Below, piece after piece: positions 52,878-61,793 of a DNA stretch of 64,000 bases. Below the pieces are notes generated by a model that was not told the origin of the DNA, ran no database searches, and saw only the letters and a program-made list of their open reading frames with translations. The stretch covers positions 62,001 through 126,000 of the forward strand of contig NZ_BSTN01000009.1 in the NCBI RefSeq assembly GCF_030269545.1, given 5' to 3'. Positions within the stretch are counted from its first letter, which is position 1. The number at the start of each line of letters is the position of its first letter. Made by a program: the position numbers and the translations under genes. Source of the stretch: Actinomadura sp. NBRC 104425 (GTDB lineage: Bacteria; Actinomycetota; Actinomycetes; Streptosporangiales; Streptosporangiaceae).

Positions 52878-53980
52878 CGTGGCCGTCCCCCCAGCAGCTC
52901 GTTGATATCCGGCAGGGGGTTCTGGGACGTGCCGGACCGCTTCCCGGACTGCGTCCCGTCGCCGCCGCTCCCGTTCGCCTTGCTCCCGCTGTTGTTCCCG
53001 CTGGGGACGACCGGGGTGCCGTCCGGCCACACGATCTTCAGCAGCGGATAGATCAGCAGCTGGCCGTCGTAGGTGGCCAGCGGCAGCTTCTGGGTGAACG
53101 TCACCAGCCCGTCGACCAGGTCGGTGAGCCGCTGCCGGTTGGCGGCGAGGGTGGCCAGCACCGGGTCCAGGTCGCGCAGCAGGTCGCGGAACCGCTGGAT
53201 CCGGCCTTCCAGCACCTTGTCGTCGAGCTGCACCGCCAGCTCGGTGAGCCGCCGCACCGTGGTGAGGATCTCCTCTTTGTTGTCGTTGAGCAGCCGGGTG
53301 GTCTTCTCCAGCTCGGCGGGGGTGCGTGCCAGTTCGTCGCCGCCCTCGGCCAGCGACCGGCCCAGCCGGGCGAGCCGGTCCACCGACCGGCCGAGCTCGG
53401 CCCGCTGCCGGGCGAAGGTCGCCAGCAGGTCGCCGCTCTTGGCCACGATGGTGTTCAGCTTTCCGCCGTTGCCGTCCAGCGCGGTGGCCCCGGCGTTGAC
53501 GACGGCCGCGACGTCGTTACTGGCCAGCGCCTTGAGCAGCGGCCCGGCCTGCCCCACCACCTGCTCGAAGGAGGGCTGCACGCTGGTGTCGGCGATCTCG
53601 GCGCCGTCGGCCAGGAACGGCCCGCGGTCGGTGCGGCCGCCGGGCGGCAGCACCAGGTCGACGTAGTTCTCGCCGAGCAGCGAGGTCACCTTGATCTCGG
53701 CGCGGGTGCCGCGCGGGATCCGGTACCCGTCCTTGATCGACATGGTGACCGTGGTCGTGAAGGTGCGCTTGTTCAGCCGCACCCCGGTCACCGTGCCGAC
53801 CTTGACGTCCGACATCTGCACGCTGTGCCCGGTGACGAGCCCCTGCACGTCGTCGAACGTCGCGGTCAGGGTCAGCCCGCCCCGGGGCGCGCCGGCCGTC
53901 CGGATGGAGCAGCCGGCGAGCAGCGCGGCGACCAGCGCGCACACGGCCGCCGCCGCCCCGGCGTTCGCCCGGATGGTCAT
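52874..53980 (-). CDS. Mce family lipoprotein, MceE position
   Basis: A 368-residue lipoprotein with lipobox LAGC (Cys24). It continues with the MlaD/MCE domain (LTLTATFDDVQGLVTGHSVQMSDVKVGTVTGVRLN, about 35-115) and a helical rod (KLNTIVAKSGDLLATFARQRAELGRSVDRLARLGRSLAEGGDEL). It closes with a Gly/Asn/Ser-rich tail. Lipid-anchored MceE proteins join the ring of MCE domains outside the membrane. ATGA overlap with the upstream gene. Lipid substrate unknown. Confidence 0.9.
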   Translation of the reverse strand: MTIRANAGAAAAVCALVAALLAGCSIRTAGAPRGGLTLTATFDDVQGLVTGHSVQMSDVKVGTVTGVRLNKRTFTTTVTMSIKDGYRIPRGTRAEIKVTSLLGENYVDLVLPPGGRTDRGPFLADGAEIADTSVQPSFEQVVGQAGPLLKALASNDVAAVVNAGATALDGNGGKLNTIVAKSGDLLATFARQRAELGRSVDRLARLGRSLAEGGDELARTPAELEKTTRLLNDNKEEILTTVRRLTELAVQLDDKVLEGRIQRFRDLLRDLDPVLATLAANRQRLTDLVDGLVTFTQKLPLATYDGQLLIYPLLKIVWPDGTPVVPSGNNSGSKANGSGGDGTQSGKRSGTSQNPLPDINELLGGRPR

Positions 53981-55035
53981 TCGCCGCCTCCCTGCGTCCC
54001 GTTCTGCCAGGGGCAGTTGGAGTTGGGCGGGGGCAGCGGGCAGGCGACGTCGTCGTCGTCCAGCAGCCCCTTGAGCCACGTGCGCAGGAACGCGTCGGTG
54101 GCGAAGCGGATCTGCAGCGACTTGTTCTCGGGGTTGTAGCCGCCGATCAGCGCGTCGTTGAGGCCGGGCAGCGCCTCGATCAGCTGGGCGATCTGCCGGG
54201 AGTTGCCCCGCAGCACCAGCGCGGTGCGGGTGAGCACGGCCAGGTCGGACGGCAACTGCCCCTTGTACTTGTCGAGCAGCTTGCCGCCGTTGTCGGCCAG
54301 GGCGAGGATGCCGCGGATCAGGTCCTGCAGCTCGCCGCGTTCGGCGCTGAGCACCCGGGTGGCCGCGGAGAAGTCGTTGATCATCTGGCCGAGCACCTGC
54401 TCGCGTCCGCGCACCACCCCGGCCAGGCGGTCGAGGTTGCGCGCCACCTCGATCAGCTCCTTGTCCTGCCCGGCGACGTTCTCCACCAGGCGGGCGCTCT
54501 GCTCCAGCGTGGCGTTGAACTCGCGGCCGTTGCCGTCGACGGAGCGGGCGGCGCGGTCCAGCGCGGTGCGGGTCTTGGTGGGGTCCAGCGCGGTGGCCAG
54601 GTTGGTGAACGAGGTGAGCGCGTCATCGACCTCCACGGGCACGTGCGTGCGCTCGATGGGGATCACGTTGCCCGTCTCCACCGGCATGCCCGGCTTCCAC
54701 ACCGGGTGCAGGATCAGGTTGCGCTCGCCCACCAGGTTCAGCGGGACGATCGACGCCCGCACGCCGCGCGGCAGCCGGATATCGCGGCGTAGGTGGAAGG
54801 TGACCTTGACGCGGTCGCCCTGGGGTTCGACGCGGTCCACCAGACCCACGTCCGCGCCCATGATCTTGACCTTGGACTCCTTGTAGAAGGAGCGGGCCTT
54901 GGTGAAGTAGACGGTCATCGTGCGCTGCCCGGCGTCGGGCCGCGGGACCGGCGAGCACCCGCCGAGCGACGCCGTCACCAGCAGGCACAGCCCCGCCGGG
55001 AGCGCCCTGCGCAGGGCGGCGGGTCCGGGTGTCAT
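53977..55035 (-). CDS. Mce family lipoprotein, MceD position
   Basis: A 352-residue protein that, unusually for the MceD slot, carries a clear lipobox (SLGGC, Cys27). The MCE domain (MTVYFTKARSFYKESKVKIMGADVGLVDRVEPQGD) and a helical rod with repeated DLATALDPTK/NLDRLAG heptad patterns follow. The tail is acidic with a Cys-Pro-Leu-Pro stretch (DDDDVACPLPPPNSNCPW). Start and upstream stop share an A (TGATG), so ribosomes can re-initiate. Together with the MceE lipoprotein this operon has two lipid-anchored subunits. Confidence 0.9.
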   Translation of the reverse strand: MTPGPAALRRALPAGLCLLVTASLGGCSPVPRPDAGQRTMTVYFTKARSFYKESKVKIMGADVGLVDRVEPQGDRVKVTFHLRRDIRLPRGVRASIVPLNLVGERNLILHPVWKPGMPVETGNVIPIERTHVPVEVDDALTSFTNLATALDPTKTRTALDRAARSVDGNGREFNATLEQSARLVENVAGQDKELIEVARNLDRLAGVVRGREQVLGQMINDFSAATRVLSAERGELQDLIRGILALADNGGKLLDKYKGQLPSDLAVLTRTALVLRGNSRQIAQLIEALPGLNDALIGGYNPENKSLQIRFATDAFLRTWLKGLLDDDDVACPLPPPNSNCPWQNGTQGGGE

Positions 55036-56090
55036 CAGTCGCCCCCTTCCCGTCCGGTGGCGCCGCCCCGCTGCCCGGTGGACGGGCGCCGCGTGGAGAT
55101 GGGACCGGGCGGCTGCAGCGGGCCCAGGCCGATCAGCACCCCCTCGATCCAGTCGCCGTTGCCCTTGATGCCCGCGACCTGCAACAGCGTCGGGCCGATC
55201 AGCGCGAAGTCGGTGTTGAGGGCGTCCATGTTGGGCGCCAGGCGGGTGGTGAGCAGGTGCAGGTTGTCCAGCAGGCCGTTGATCTCGCGCTGGTTGCGTT
55301 CGATGACGTTGGACAGGGTGCGCACGGTGCGGCTGCCCTGCCCGATGGTGGCGGCCAGTTCGTCGCGCCGCTGCACCAGCGCCTGCAGCAGCACCTGCCC
55401 GGCGTTGATGATCTCGCGAAGCTGCTCGTCCTTGGCGGCCAGCGTGCCGGTGACCTTGCGGCTGCTGTCGATGAGCCGGCGCACCTCGGGCCAGCTGTCG
55501 TTGAGGGTGCGCGCCAGCTCCTGCACGTTGACCAGCATCCGGCGCAGCTTCGGCGCGTCCGGCGACTCGATCTTGTTGATCTCGTCCAGCAGCTTGTTGA
55601 CGCTGCGCTGGTCGAGGCGGCCGACGATGTTCTGGGCGCCCTCGATGGCGTCCGGGACGGTGTACGGCACGCTGGTGCGCTCCAGCGGGATGCGCCGCCG
55701 CGCCTGCGGCAGGTCGGCCATCTTCGGCTCGGTCACCGGGCCGGACAGGCGCAGGTAGCGGCCGCCGAGCAGGGTGGTGGTCTGCACGTCGGCGTGGGTC
55801 TGCGGGCCGAGGTCGATCCCGGCGTCGACGTGCCAGGTGATGATGACGTGGCCCTTGTCGAAGTCGGGTTCGACGGAGGTGACGCGTCCGACCTTGACCC
55901 CGGCGACCCGCACGTCCTGGCCGGGTTTCAGGCCTCCGGTGTCGGAGAACACCCCGCTCATGGTGTAGCCGCGGTCGAACAGGTGCAGCTGCCCGACCGC
56001 GAAGGCGAACACGCAGCCCGCCGTCAGCGCCGACAGCGTCACGATCGCCACGATCCGGTGGTTGACGTCTCGCAGGGACTTCAGCGCCAT
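55035..56090 (-). CDS. Mce family protein, MceC position
   Basis: A 351-residue protein. The N-terminal helix is VNHRIVAIVTLSALTAGCVFAFAVGQL, which includes a Cys but no convincing lipobox. The MCE domain GYTMSGVFSDTGGLKPGQDVRVAGVKVGRVTSVEPDFDKG is at about 42-115. A helical rod includes DEINKIESPDAPKLRRMLVNVQELARTLNDSW, and the end is Gly/Arg-rich. It is part of the MceA-F hexamer that forms a channel for lipids across the envelope. TGATG overlap with the upstream gene. Confidence 0.9.
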   Translation of the reverse strand: MALKSLRDVNHRIVAIVTLSALTAGCVFAFAVGQLHLFDRGYTMSGVFSDTGGLKPGQDVRVAGVKVGRVTSVEPDFDKGHVIITWHVDAGIDLGPQTHADVQTTTLLGGRYLRLSGPVTEPKMADLPQARRRIPLERTSVPYTVPDAIEGAQNIVGRLDQRSVNKLLDEINKIESPDAPKLRRMLVNVQELARTLNDSWPEVRRLIDSSRKVTGTLAAKDEQLREIINAGQVLLQALVQRRDELAATIGQGSRTVRTLSNVIERNQREINGLLDNLHLLTTRLAPNMDALNTDFALIGPTLLQVAGIKGNGDWIEGVLIGLGPLQPPGPISTRRPSTGQRGGATGREGGD

Positions 56091-57229
56091 CAGCGACCAC
56101 CCCGCAGGATGCGCCTGAGCTGTTCGAGGTCCTCCTCGGTGGGCCCGTCCGACGTCGCGGACGCGCCGCCGCTGCCGCTGCTCTGCGAGCCCGGCAGCTC
56201 CATGGGGAACGGGCACGGCCCCTGGACGACATTGAGGCACAGCGCGTTGGTGCGCATGAAGTGGCCGCCGTTGACGGCGGCGAACAGCTGCCGCATCGTC
56301 AGCGGGAGCTGCTGGACCATCTTCTCCAGCTGGTCGACGTTCTGGCGGAAGGTGTCGGCGAACACCCCGAGGTTGCGGACGATCCGCGACAGCTGGGCCT
56401 CGTTGCCGCCGAGCACCTTGTTGAGGTCGGTGGTGACTCCGGAGATCTGCACGACGGCGTCCTCCAGCAGCCGGTGGTTGCCCGCGAAGACCCGGGTCAG
56501 CTCCGTGAGATTGTCGACGGCGGCCGCGATCTGCTTGTCCCGGGCGGCGACGGCGGCGGAGACGGTCTCATAGTCGTCGATCATCTGCTCGATGGTCTTC
56601 CGGCGGGCGGCGAACGTGCTGAGCAGCGCGTCCAGGTTGTCGATCATCTGGTTGACGCTCTGCGCGTTGCCGTCCAGCGCCTGCGCCAGCGCGAAAAGGA
56701 TCTTGTTGAGCTGGTCGGGGTCCAGGTTGCGGGTCAGCGGGCCCAGGCTGTTGACGATCTCGCCGAGGTCGACGACCGAGCGGGTGTGCGGCACCCGCGC
56801 CCCGTCGCCCAGCCGTGCGGGGCTGGTGCCGGGCTCCAGGTACACCACGCGCTGCCCGGCGACGTTGCGCCAGCGGATCGCGGCGGTGGAGTCGGCGGGG
56901 ATGCGCACGTCGTCGTCGATGGCCATGCGCACCACGGCCTTGCCGTCGCGCACCCTGATGTCCTCGACGCGGCCCACCGGGGCACCGGCGATCTTCACGA
57001 CGTCGCCTTCCAGCAGGCCGGTGACGTCGTCGAACACGGCGGTGAGCCGGTAGCGGGAGCGCAGGCTGGTGCCCAGGATCTGCTGGCCGATGTAGACCGT
57101 CAGCAGCAGCGTCAGCACGGCGAACACCGCGAACTTCAACGCGACGCCGGGCGCGGGGCCGCGGGCGCTGCGGCCCCGGCCGCGCCGGATGCCCAGCCCG
57201 CGCAGGACGATGCCGCCCAGCCCGCTCAC
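56090..57229 (-). CDS. Mce family protein, MceB position
   Basis: A 379-residue protein. After a basic start (RRGRGRSARGPAPG) comes a membrane helix ALKFAVFAVLTLLLTVYIGQ. The MCE domain RSRYRLTAVFDDVTGLLEGDVVKIAGAPVGRVEDIRVRDG is at about 55-125. The rod includes LALAQALDGNAQSVNQMIDNLDALLSTFAARRKTIEQMIDDYETV. The end is Ser/Gly-rich with NALCLNVVQGPCPFP, a Cys pair. GTG start overlapping the upstream TGA as GTGA. Confidence 0.9.
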   Translation of the reverse strand: MSGLGGIVLRGLGIRRGRGRSARGPAPGVALKFAVFAVLTLLLTVYIGQQILGTSLRSRYRLTAVFDDVTGLLEGDVVKIAGAPVGRVEDIRVRDGKAVVRMAIDDDVRIPADSTAAIRWRNVAGQRVVYLEPGTSPARLGDGARVPHTRSVVDLGEIVNSLGPLTRNLDPDQLNKILFALAQALDGNAQSVNQMIDNLDALLSTFAARRKTIEQMIDDYETVSAAVAARDKQIAAAVDNLTELTRVFAGNHRLLEDAVVQISGVTTDLNKVLGGNEAQLSRIVRNLGVFADTFRQNVDQLEKMVQQLPLTMRQLFAAVNGGHFMRTNALCLNVVQGPCPFPMELPGSQSSGSGGASATSDGPTEEDLEQLRRILRGGR

Positions 57230-58290
57230 CGCTGCACCACCGTCTTGATCGGCTGGTCGAACGCCGTGCGCGCCGTCCTGGTCGGGCACAGGTCGACGAA
57301 CGTCTGGCACAGGTCGAGCGGCAGGGTGTCGGCGATCTGCCCCAGCATGGTGCCCTGCGGGCCCTGCACGCGGATGACCTGCGACAGCATCGCGAAGAAC
57401 CCGCTGAGGTCGTCCAGCATCACCGGCATGTTGCGGCGGCCCGAGGCCAGCACGGACGCGGTGTCGCCCGCCCCGTCGACGACCTTGCCGAGGTTGGCGC
57501 CGTGGCCTTCGAGGGACGTGCCGACCTTGGCGGCCAGTTCCGCGGACTGGTCGAGCAGCTGCGACACCTTGTCGGGGCGTCCGGTGAGCGCGGGCGACAG
57601 CCGGTTGAAGTCACGGGACAGGGCGGTGACGGTGTCGCCCCTGTCGGCGAGCTCGCCGGACAGGCCGTCCAGGTCGCCGATCAGCCGCCGGATGACCGCG
57701 CGGTTGGCGTGCGCGGCGTCGATCACCTTGGCGCCGTTGTCGATGGTGCGGCGCAGCGCGGGCCCCTCCCCGGACAGCCCCGCCCCGAACGTGCGCAGGA
57801 TGGCGGTCACCTCGTCGGGGTTGATGGCCTGGGTCAGCCGGTACGCGGGCCAGGCGGTCTCCGACAGCTCGCGCGGGTCCTCGGTGCGGGTGATGCGTCC
57901 GCCGTCGGCCAGGTAGGGGCCCCTGCCCTCGCCGCGGCCGAGGTCGAGCGCCAGGTCCTTGGGCCCGAACACCGACACCGGCTCGATGCGGGCGCCGGCG
58001 GTGGTGGGAACGCGCACCCCCGCGTCCAGCCGCAGCCGCACCGTCACCCGGCCGTCGCGTTCCAGGGTCACCCGATCGACGGTGCCGACGGTGATGCCGC
58101 GGATCTTCACGTCCGACCGGCCGGGGTCCAGGCCCTGCCCGGCGCGGCCGAACGAGGCGGTGTAGTACGTCGAGCCGGAGGTGTCCTCCCGGGCCCCGGC
58201 GGCCGCCGCCAGTGCGGCGGCGGCGAGCACCCCGGTGCCCAGCAGGCCGAACATCAGCCGAGCCCGGCCCGACAGGGGCTCCTCGCTCAT
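57226..58290 (-). CDS. Mce family protein, MceA position
   Basis: A 354-residue protein, first of the six Mce genes. A membrane helix (LMFGLLGTGVLAAAALAAAAGA) is followed by the MCE domain YYTASFGRAGQGLDPGRSDVKIRGITVGTVDRVTLERDG (about 40-110). The rod domain carries EGPALRRTIDNGAKVIDAAHANRAVIRRLIGDL, and the end is Cys-containing (LPLDLCQTFVDLCPTR). GGAGG stands before ATG 58290. A 43-bp gap separates it from the YrbEB gene. Confidence 0.9.
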   Translation of the reverse strand: MSEEPLSGRARLMFGLLGTGVLAAAALAAAAGAREDTSGSTYYTASFGRAGQGLDPGRSDVKIRGITVGTVDRVTLERDGRVTVRLRLDAGVRVPTTAGARIEPVSVFGPKDLALDLGRGEGRGPYLADGGRITRTEDPRELSETAWPAYRLTQAINPDEVTAILRTFGAGLSGEGPALRRTIDNGAKVIDAAHANRAVIRRLIGDLDGLSGELADRGDTVTALSRDFNRLSPALTGRPDKVSQLLDQSAELAAKVGTSLEGHGANLGKVVDGAGDTASVLASGRRNMPVMLDDLSGFFAMLSQVIRVQGPQGTMLGQIADTLPLDLCQTFVDLCPTRTARTAFDQPIKTVVQR

Positions 58291-58333
58291 CGGCGCCTCC
58301 CGCCGGCCGGGGCGCCGTTCATCGGGACGCCGC

Positions 58334-59188
58334 TCATCCGGTCAGCCTCACGGTGCCGCCGTGGCCCCAGAAGATGTAGGAGAGGACCAGGTTCGTCAGG
58401 ATCATCAGGATCGTCGACTCCCGGATCGCGCGGCCCGCCGCCACCCCGACGCCGACCGGCCCGCCGGCCGCGTAGTAACCGCGGTAGCAGTGCACGAACA
58501 TCACGATGAACGCGAACACCGCCACCTTGACGGCGCTGTAGAACACGTCGATCGGCGGCAGGTAGAGATGGAAGTAGTAGTCGTAGATGCCGGGCGACAG
58601 CCCGAAGTACTCGATGGTGATCAGCCGGGTGGCGGCGAACGCCATGAACAGTGACACCAGGTACAGCGGCACCAGCGCGATCACCCCGGCGGCGACCCGG
58701 GTGCACACCAGGTAGGCCAGCGAGTTGATGCCCATGACCTCCAGGGCGTCGATCTCCTCGGAGATGCGCATCGCCCCGATCTCGGCGGTGAAACCGGTGC
58801 CCACCTGCGCCACCAGGGCCACCCCGGCGATGATCGGGGTGACCTCGCGGACATTGGAGTAGCTGGCCACCAGGCCGGTGAACGCCTCGGCGCCGATGCG
58901 CTCCAGCCCCGGATAGCCCTGCAGGCCGACCATGGCGCCGGTGGCCAGCGACATGGTGGCGATCACGAAGATCATGCCGCCGCCGATCACCAGCGCGCCC
59001 ACCCCGACGGTGATGTCACTGACCTGGCGGGCCAGCGTCCTGCCGTACTTGCGCCGCAGCACGATGTCCACCGCCAGGTGGTACAGCACCCGGCCGAGGA
59101 ACACCGGCAGGTTCAGCGAGGCGCCCAGGCCGGCGGTGCGCCCGCGCACCGCGCGGCCGATCCTGCGTACCGGGGAGATGGCGACCAT
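58334..59188 (-). CDS. MlaE/YrbE family ABC permease, YrbEB
   Basis: A 284-residue integral membrane protein with about six helices. It has MlaE signatures: GYPGLERIGAEAFTGLVASYSNVREVTPIIAGVALVAQVGTGFTAEIGAMRISEEIDALEVMGINSLAYLVCTRVAAG. It forms the membrane base of the lipid importer under the Mce ring and pairs with YrbEA. Its ATG begins exactly where the YrbEA stop ends. The ATPase (MceG/Mkl) is not encoded in the window, as is normal because actinobacteria keep it elsewhere. Confidence 0.93.
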   Translation of the reverse strand: MVAISPVRRIGRAVRGRTAGLGASLNLPVFLGRVLYHLAVDIVLRRKYGRTLARQVSDITVGVGALVIGGGMIFVIATMSLATGAMVGLQGYPGLERIGAEAFTGLVASYSNVREVTPIIAGVALVAQVGTGFTAEIGAMRISEEIDALEVMGINSLAYLVCTRVAAGVIALVPLYLVSLFMAFAATRLITIEYFGLSPGIYDYYFHLYLPPIDVFYSAVKVAVFAFIVMFVHCYRGYYAAGGPVGVGVAAGRAIRESTILMILTNLVLSYIFWGHGGTVRLTG

Positions 59189-60004
59189 TCAGAACCTCGG
59201 GGGGAACAGGACCTGGTAGATCATGGTGATCACGTAGTTGGCGGTGAACACCACGATCGAGGTGACCACCACCGCCTTGTTGACCGCGCGGCCCACGCCG
59301 ACCGGTCCGTAGTCGCAGTTCATGCCCATGTAGCAGGCCACCGCCGCGGCGATGAACCCGAAGACCCACGCCTTGAAAAGGGTGACCGCAAGGTCGGAGA
59401 ACTGCAGCAGCGTGGTGGCCCCGTCGAAGAACGCGCCGGGGCTGACCCCCTGCTGGACGACGTTGAAGTAGTAGCCGCCGAGCACCCCCGCCAGGATCAC
59501 CACCGAGCACAGCAGCGCCGACACCGTGCTGGCCGCCCACAGCCGCGGCGTGACCAGGCGGTGCACGGGGTTGATGCCCATCACCTCCAGCGCGGCCAGC
59601 TCGTCGCGGATGTTGCGGGCGCCCATGTCGGAGGTGATGGCCGAGCCGCCCACCCCCGACACCAGCAGCGCCGCGGCCAGCGGCGCCACCTGCTGGATCA
59701 TCGCGGCGACCAGCAGCGCGCCGGTGCCGGACTGCGCGCCGAGCTGCCGGGCGATGTCGCCGACCTGCAGCGAGATGGTGGCGCCCAGCGGGATCGCGAT
59801 CAGCATGACCGGCAGGCTGGTCACCCGGGCCAGGAACCAGCACTGCTCGATGAACTCGCCCCACCACTGGCGCAGGTCCCAGGTGCGGCGCAGCCCCTCC
59901 AGGAACGTCACGCACAGCAGGCCGGTCTCGTCGAGCGCCCTCTCGACGCGCCGCCGGGCCAGGTCGGGTGCCCTCGCCAGGCCCGTGACGAGCGAGGGGG
60001 CCAT
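59189..60004 (-). CDS. MlaE/YrbE family ABC permease, YrbEA
   Basis: A 271-residue membrane protein with the MlaE fold: LIAIPLGATISLQVGDIARQLGAQSGTGALLVAAMIQQVAPLAAALLVSGVGGSAITSDMGARNIRDELAALEVMGINPVHRLVTPRLWAA. GGGAGGG is 9 bp before ATG 60004; the longer frame to 60124 is not supported. It is the first gene of the leftward mce operon, and the 204-bp divergent gap to the MarR gene holds the promoter and palindromes. Confidence 0.93.
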   Translation of the reverse strand: MAPSLVTGLARAPDLARRRVERALDETGLLCVTFLEGLRRTWDLRQWWGEFIEQCWFLARVTSLPVMLIAIPLGATISLQVGDIARQLGAQSGTGALLVAAMIQQVAPLAAALLVSGVGGSAITSDMGARNIRDELAALEVMGINPVHRLVTPRLWAASTVSALLCSVVILAGVLGGYYFNVVQQGVSPGAFFDGATTLLQFSDLAVTLFKAWVFGFIAAAVACYMGMNCDYGPVGVGRAVNKAVVVTSIVVFTANYVITMIYQVLFPPRF

Positions 60005-60133
60005 CAGCCGGATCCCTCCCCTGCGGGGGTGGGGGGAAGGAACATGCCAGCCCTCCTTCGTGCTCGGACGCCGGTCCGATACCTCACCCCGTTCCCCTCC
60101 CGCCGCACGCAGCCCCGGGAGCACCGGTGTGAT

Positions 60134-60147
60134 CTAGAGCACTCTAG
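60134..60147. promoter_or_regulatory. palindrome in the mce/MarR divergent region
   Basis: CTAGAGCACTCTAG has perfect 6-bp arms around CA. It lies 130 bp upstream of YrbEA, and related AGAGC/GCTCT half-sites occur nearby (GAAGCTCTAAG at 60153). A plausible MarR binding site controlling the mce operon. Confidence 0.55.
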
Positions 60148-60162
60148 GCCAGGAAGCTCTAA

Positions 60163-60202
60163 GAAGCGAGTACTTACTTCCGATATATAACGCGGCTACG
60201 AT
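60163..60202 (+). promoter_or_regulatory. MarR promoter overlapped by an inverted repeat
   Basis: TTACTT (60174-60179), a 17-bp spacer and TACGAT (60197-60202) form a promoter whose start would coincide with GTG 60209, giving a leaderless mRNA. GAAGCGAGTACTTACTTC (60163-60180), an imperfect 18-bp palindrome centred on AGTACT, covers the -35 box, as expected for autorepression. Confidence 0.6.
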
Positions 60203-60208
60203 CGTCCG

Positions 60209-60724
60209 GTGCGAACACCCACGCCGAGGTGCGTTGACGATCCCCTGGTCAGCGGTGTACAGGAGCGCTGGGCCGAACGCGGACTGCCCGGCGCGCCCTG
60301 GCCGTTCATGGCGATGTGCTCGGTGGCCCGGCTCCACCACCTCCTCACCAAGGCCCTTGAGGTTGAGCTGAAGCGGCTGGATCTCGGCCGCACCGGCTAC
60401 TTCCTGCTGACCATGCTGGCGCTGACCCGCGAGGGCCACGCCCGGCTCGGCACCCTCAGCAGGCTGATGCTGCTGCACCCGACGACGGTCAAGCTGACCG
60501 TCGACCAGTTGGAGGAGGCGGGCCTGGTCGTGCGGCGCCCGCATCCCACCGACCGGCGCGCCACCCTGGTGTCCATCACCGAGGAGGGCCGTCGGCGCGC
60601 CGCCGCGGCCAACGAGGCGCTGGAGTCGCCCGACGGCGCGCTCGGCGCGTTCGCCGGGCGGCACCGCGAGATATTCGACGCCCTGCAGCCGACCCGTCTG
60701 GCGGCCGGCGACGCCGACCTGTGA
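60209..60724 (+). CDS. MarR family transcriptional regulator, probable mce regulator
   Basis: A 171-residue regulator. The winged helix lies in the middle (RLGTLSRLMLLHPTTVKLTVDQLEEAGLVVRRPHPTDRRATLVSITEEGRRRAA) and is flanked by dimerisation helices. The leading 35 residues (VDDPLVSGVQERWAERGLPGAPWPFMAM) are longer than usual. GTG start, leaderless by promoter position. Divergent placement 205 bp from YrbEA with palindromes between suggests it controls mce expression. In other actinobacteria mce operons are more often under GntR, TetR or FadR-type control. Confidence 0.87.
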   Translation: MRTPTPRCVDDPLVSGVQERWAERGLPGAPWPFMAMCSVARLHHLLTKALEVELKRLDLGRTGYFLLTMLALTREGHARLGTLSRLMLLHPTTVKLTVDQLEEAGLVVRRPHPTDRRATLVSITEEGRRRAAAANEALESPDGALGAFAGRHREIFDALQPTRLAAGDADL

Positions 60725-60826
60725 CCCCGTTCCGACCGACGGTCACGGCCTGAACCGGACCGGTCCCCGGACGCGTACAGGGGCAGCGAAGGCCAAACCC
60801 GACGGGCGATAAGGCAAAGTACTCCC

Positions 60827-61771
60827 ATGCCTCGAAGCAACGGCACGCGCAGACGTACCCCCGCGTCACGTCCCCAGGGGCTCTCCCGGCACGGACGGAC
60901 GGGACGGGCGGCAGGCCGCGCGGGAGGCGCGCCGCACGAGCCCGGGCCCCCGTACGAGCCCCCGTACGAGACGGGCGGATACGAGACGGGCGGATACGAG
61001 ACGGGCGGATACGAGACGGGCGGATACGGGACCGGCCCGTACGCGACCGACGGGTACGGCCCCTACGACGATCTTCCGCCCCACGAGGCCGACGCCGAGC
61101 CCCCTGCCCCGCGACGGCGGAAGCGGCGCCGGCTCCTGCGTGTGCTGACGAGCAACGTCACCATCACCGTCGTGGCCATCGCGGCGGTCATGACGGCCGT
61201 CGTGGCGGTCGACTGGCACCGGTTCGCCGGCGATCCCGAGCCGCCGCCGGGCGCCGGGGACCTGTCGACCAACGACATGCTGGCGCTGATGACCTCGTCC
61301 GACATGGACCCGATCGCCGCCGACGCCGTCGCGCAGGCCAAGAAGCGGGCCTACGAGCAGCAGCAGCGCGAACTGAAGGCGCTGCGCGAGAAGGCCAAGC
61401 GGGACGCCGCCGCCCGCGCCAAGCTCAAGGCCGAGCAGGAGCGCGAACGGCTGGCGCGGTCCAACCCCACCGCCGCGCAGAACAAGGCGTACGGCAAGAA
61501 GATGAACGCCCTCAAGGGGTGGAGCAGCTGCTGGCCGTCCCTGGAGACGCTCTGGATGCACGAGAGCAGCTGGAACGAACGCGCCGTGAACCCGTCCAGC
61601 GGCGCTTACGGCATCCCCCAGGCGCTGCCCGCCTCCAAGCTGGCCAGCGCGGGCGCGGACTGGCGCACCAGCTCCCCCACCCAGATCGCCTGGGGGCTCG
61701 GCTACATCAAGGCCCGCTACAAGGACCCCTGCCGTGCGTGGGCCTTCTGGCAGCGCAACCACTGGTACTGA
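60827..61771 (+). CDS. membrane-anchored transglycosylase-like (SLT-type) protein
   Basis: A 314-residue protein. A cytoplasmic region has four perfect 15-bp repeats encoding YETGG (60965-61024) and a basic patch (RRRKRRRLLR). It is followed by one membrane helix (NVTITVVAIAAVMTAVVAV, ~105-125) and a Lys/Glu/Arg-rich coiled-coil stalk (AQAKKRAYEQQQRELKALREKAKRDAAARAKLK). The C-terminal ~85 residues are a lysozyme-like domain with ETLWMHESSWNERAVNPSSGAYGIPQALP, Glu246 being the expected catalytic acid. It would act on peptidoglycan outside the membrane. Confidence 0.87.
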   Translation: MPRSNGTRRRTPASRPQGLSRHGRTGRAAGRAGGAPHEPGPPYEPPYETGGYETGGYETGGYETGGYGTGPYATDGYGPYDDLPPHEADAEPPAPRRRKRRRLLRVLTSNVTITVVAIAAVMTAVVAVDWHRFAGDPEPPPGAGDLSTNDMLALMTSSDMDPIAADAVAQAKKRAYEQQQRELKALREKAKRDAAARAKLKAEQERERLARSNPTAAQNKAYGKKMNALKGWSSCWPSLETLWMHESSWNERAVNPSSGAYGIPQALPASKLASAGADWRTSSPTQIAWGLGYIKARYKDPCRAWAFWQRNHWY

Positions 61772-61793
61772 CAGCCGGCGCCGAACCGCCGCC

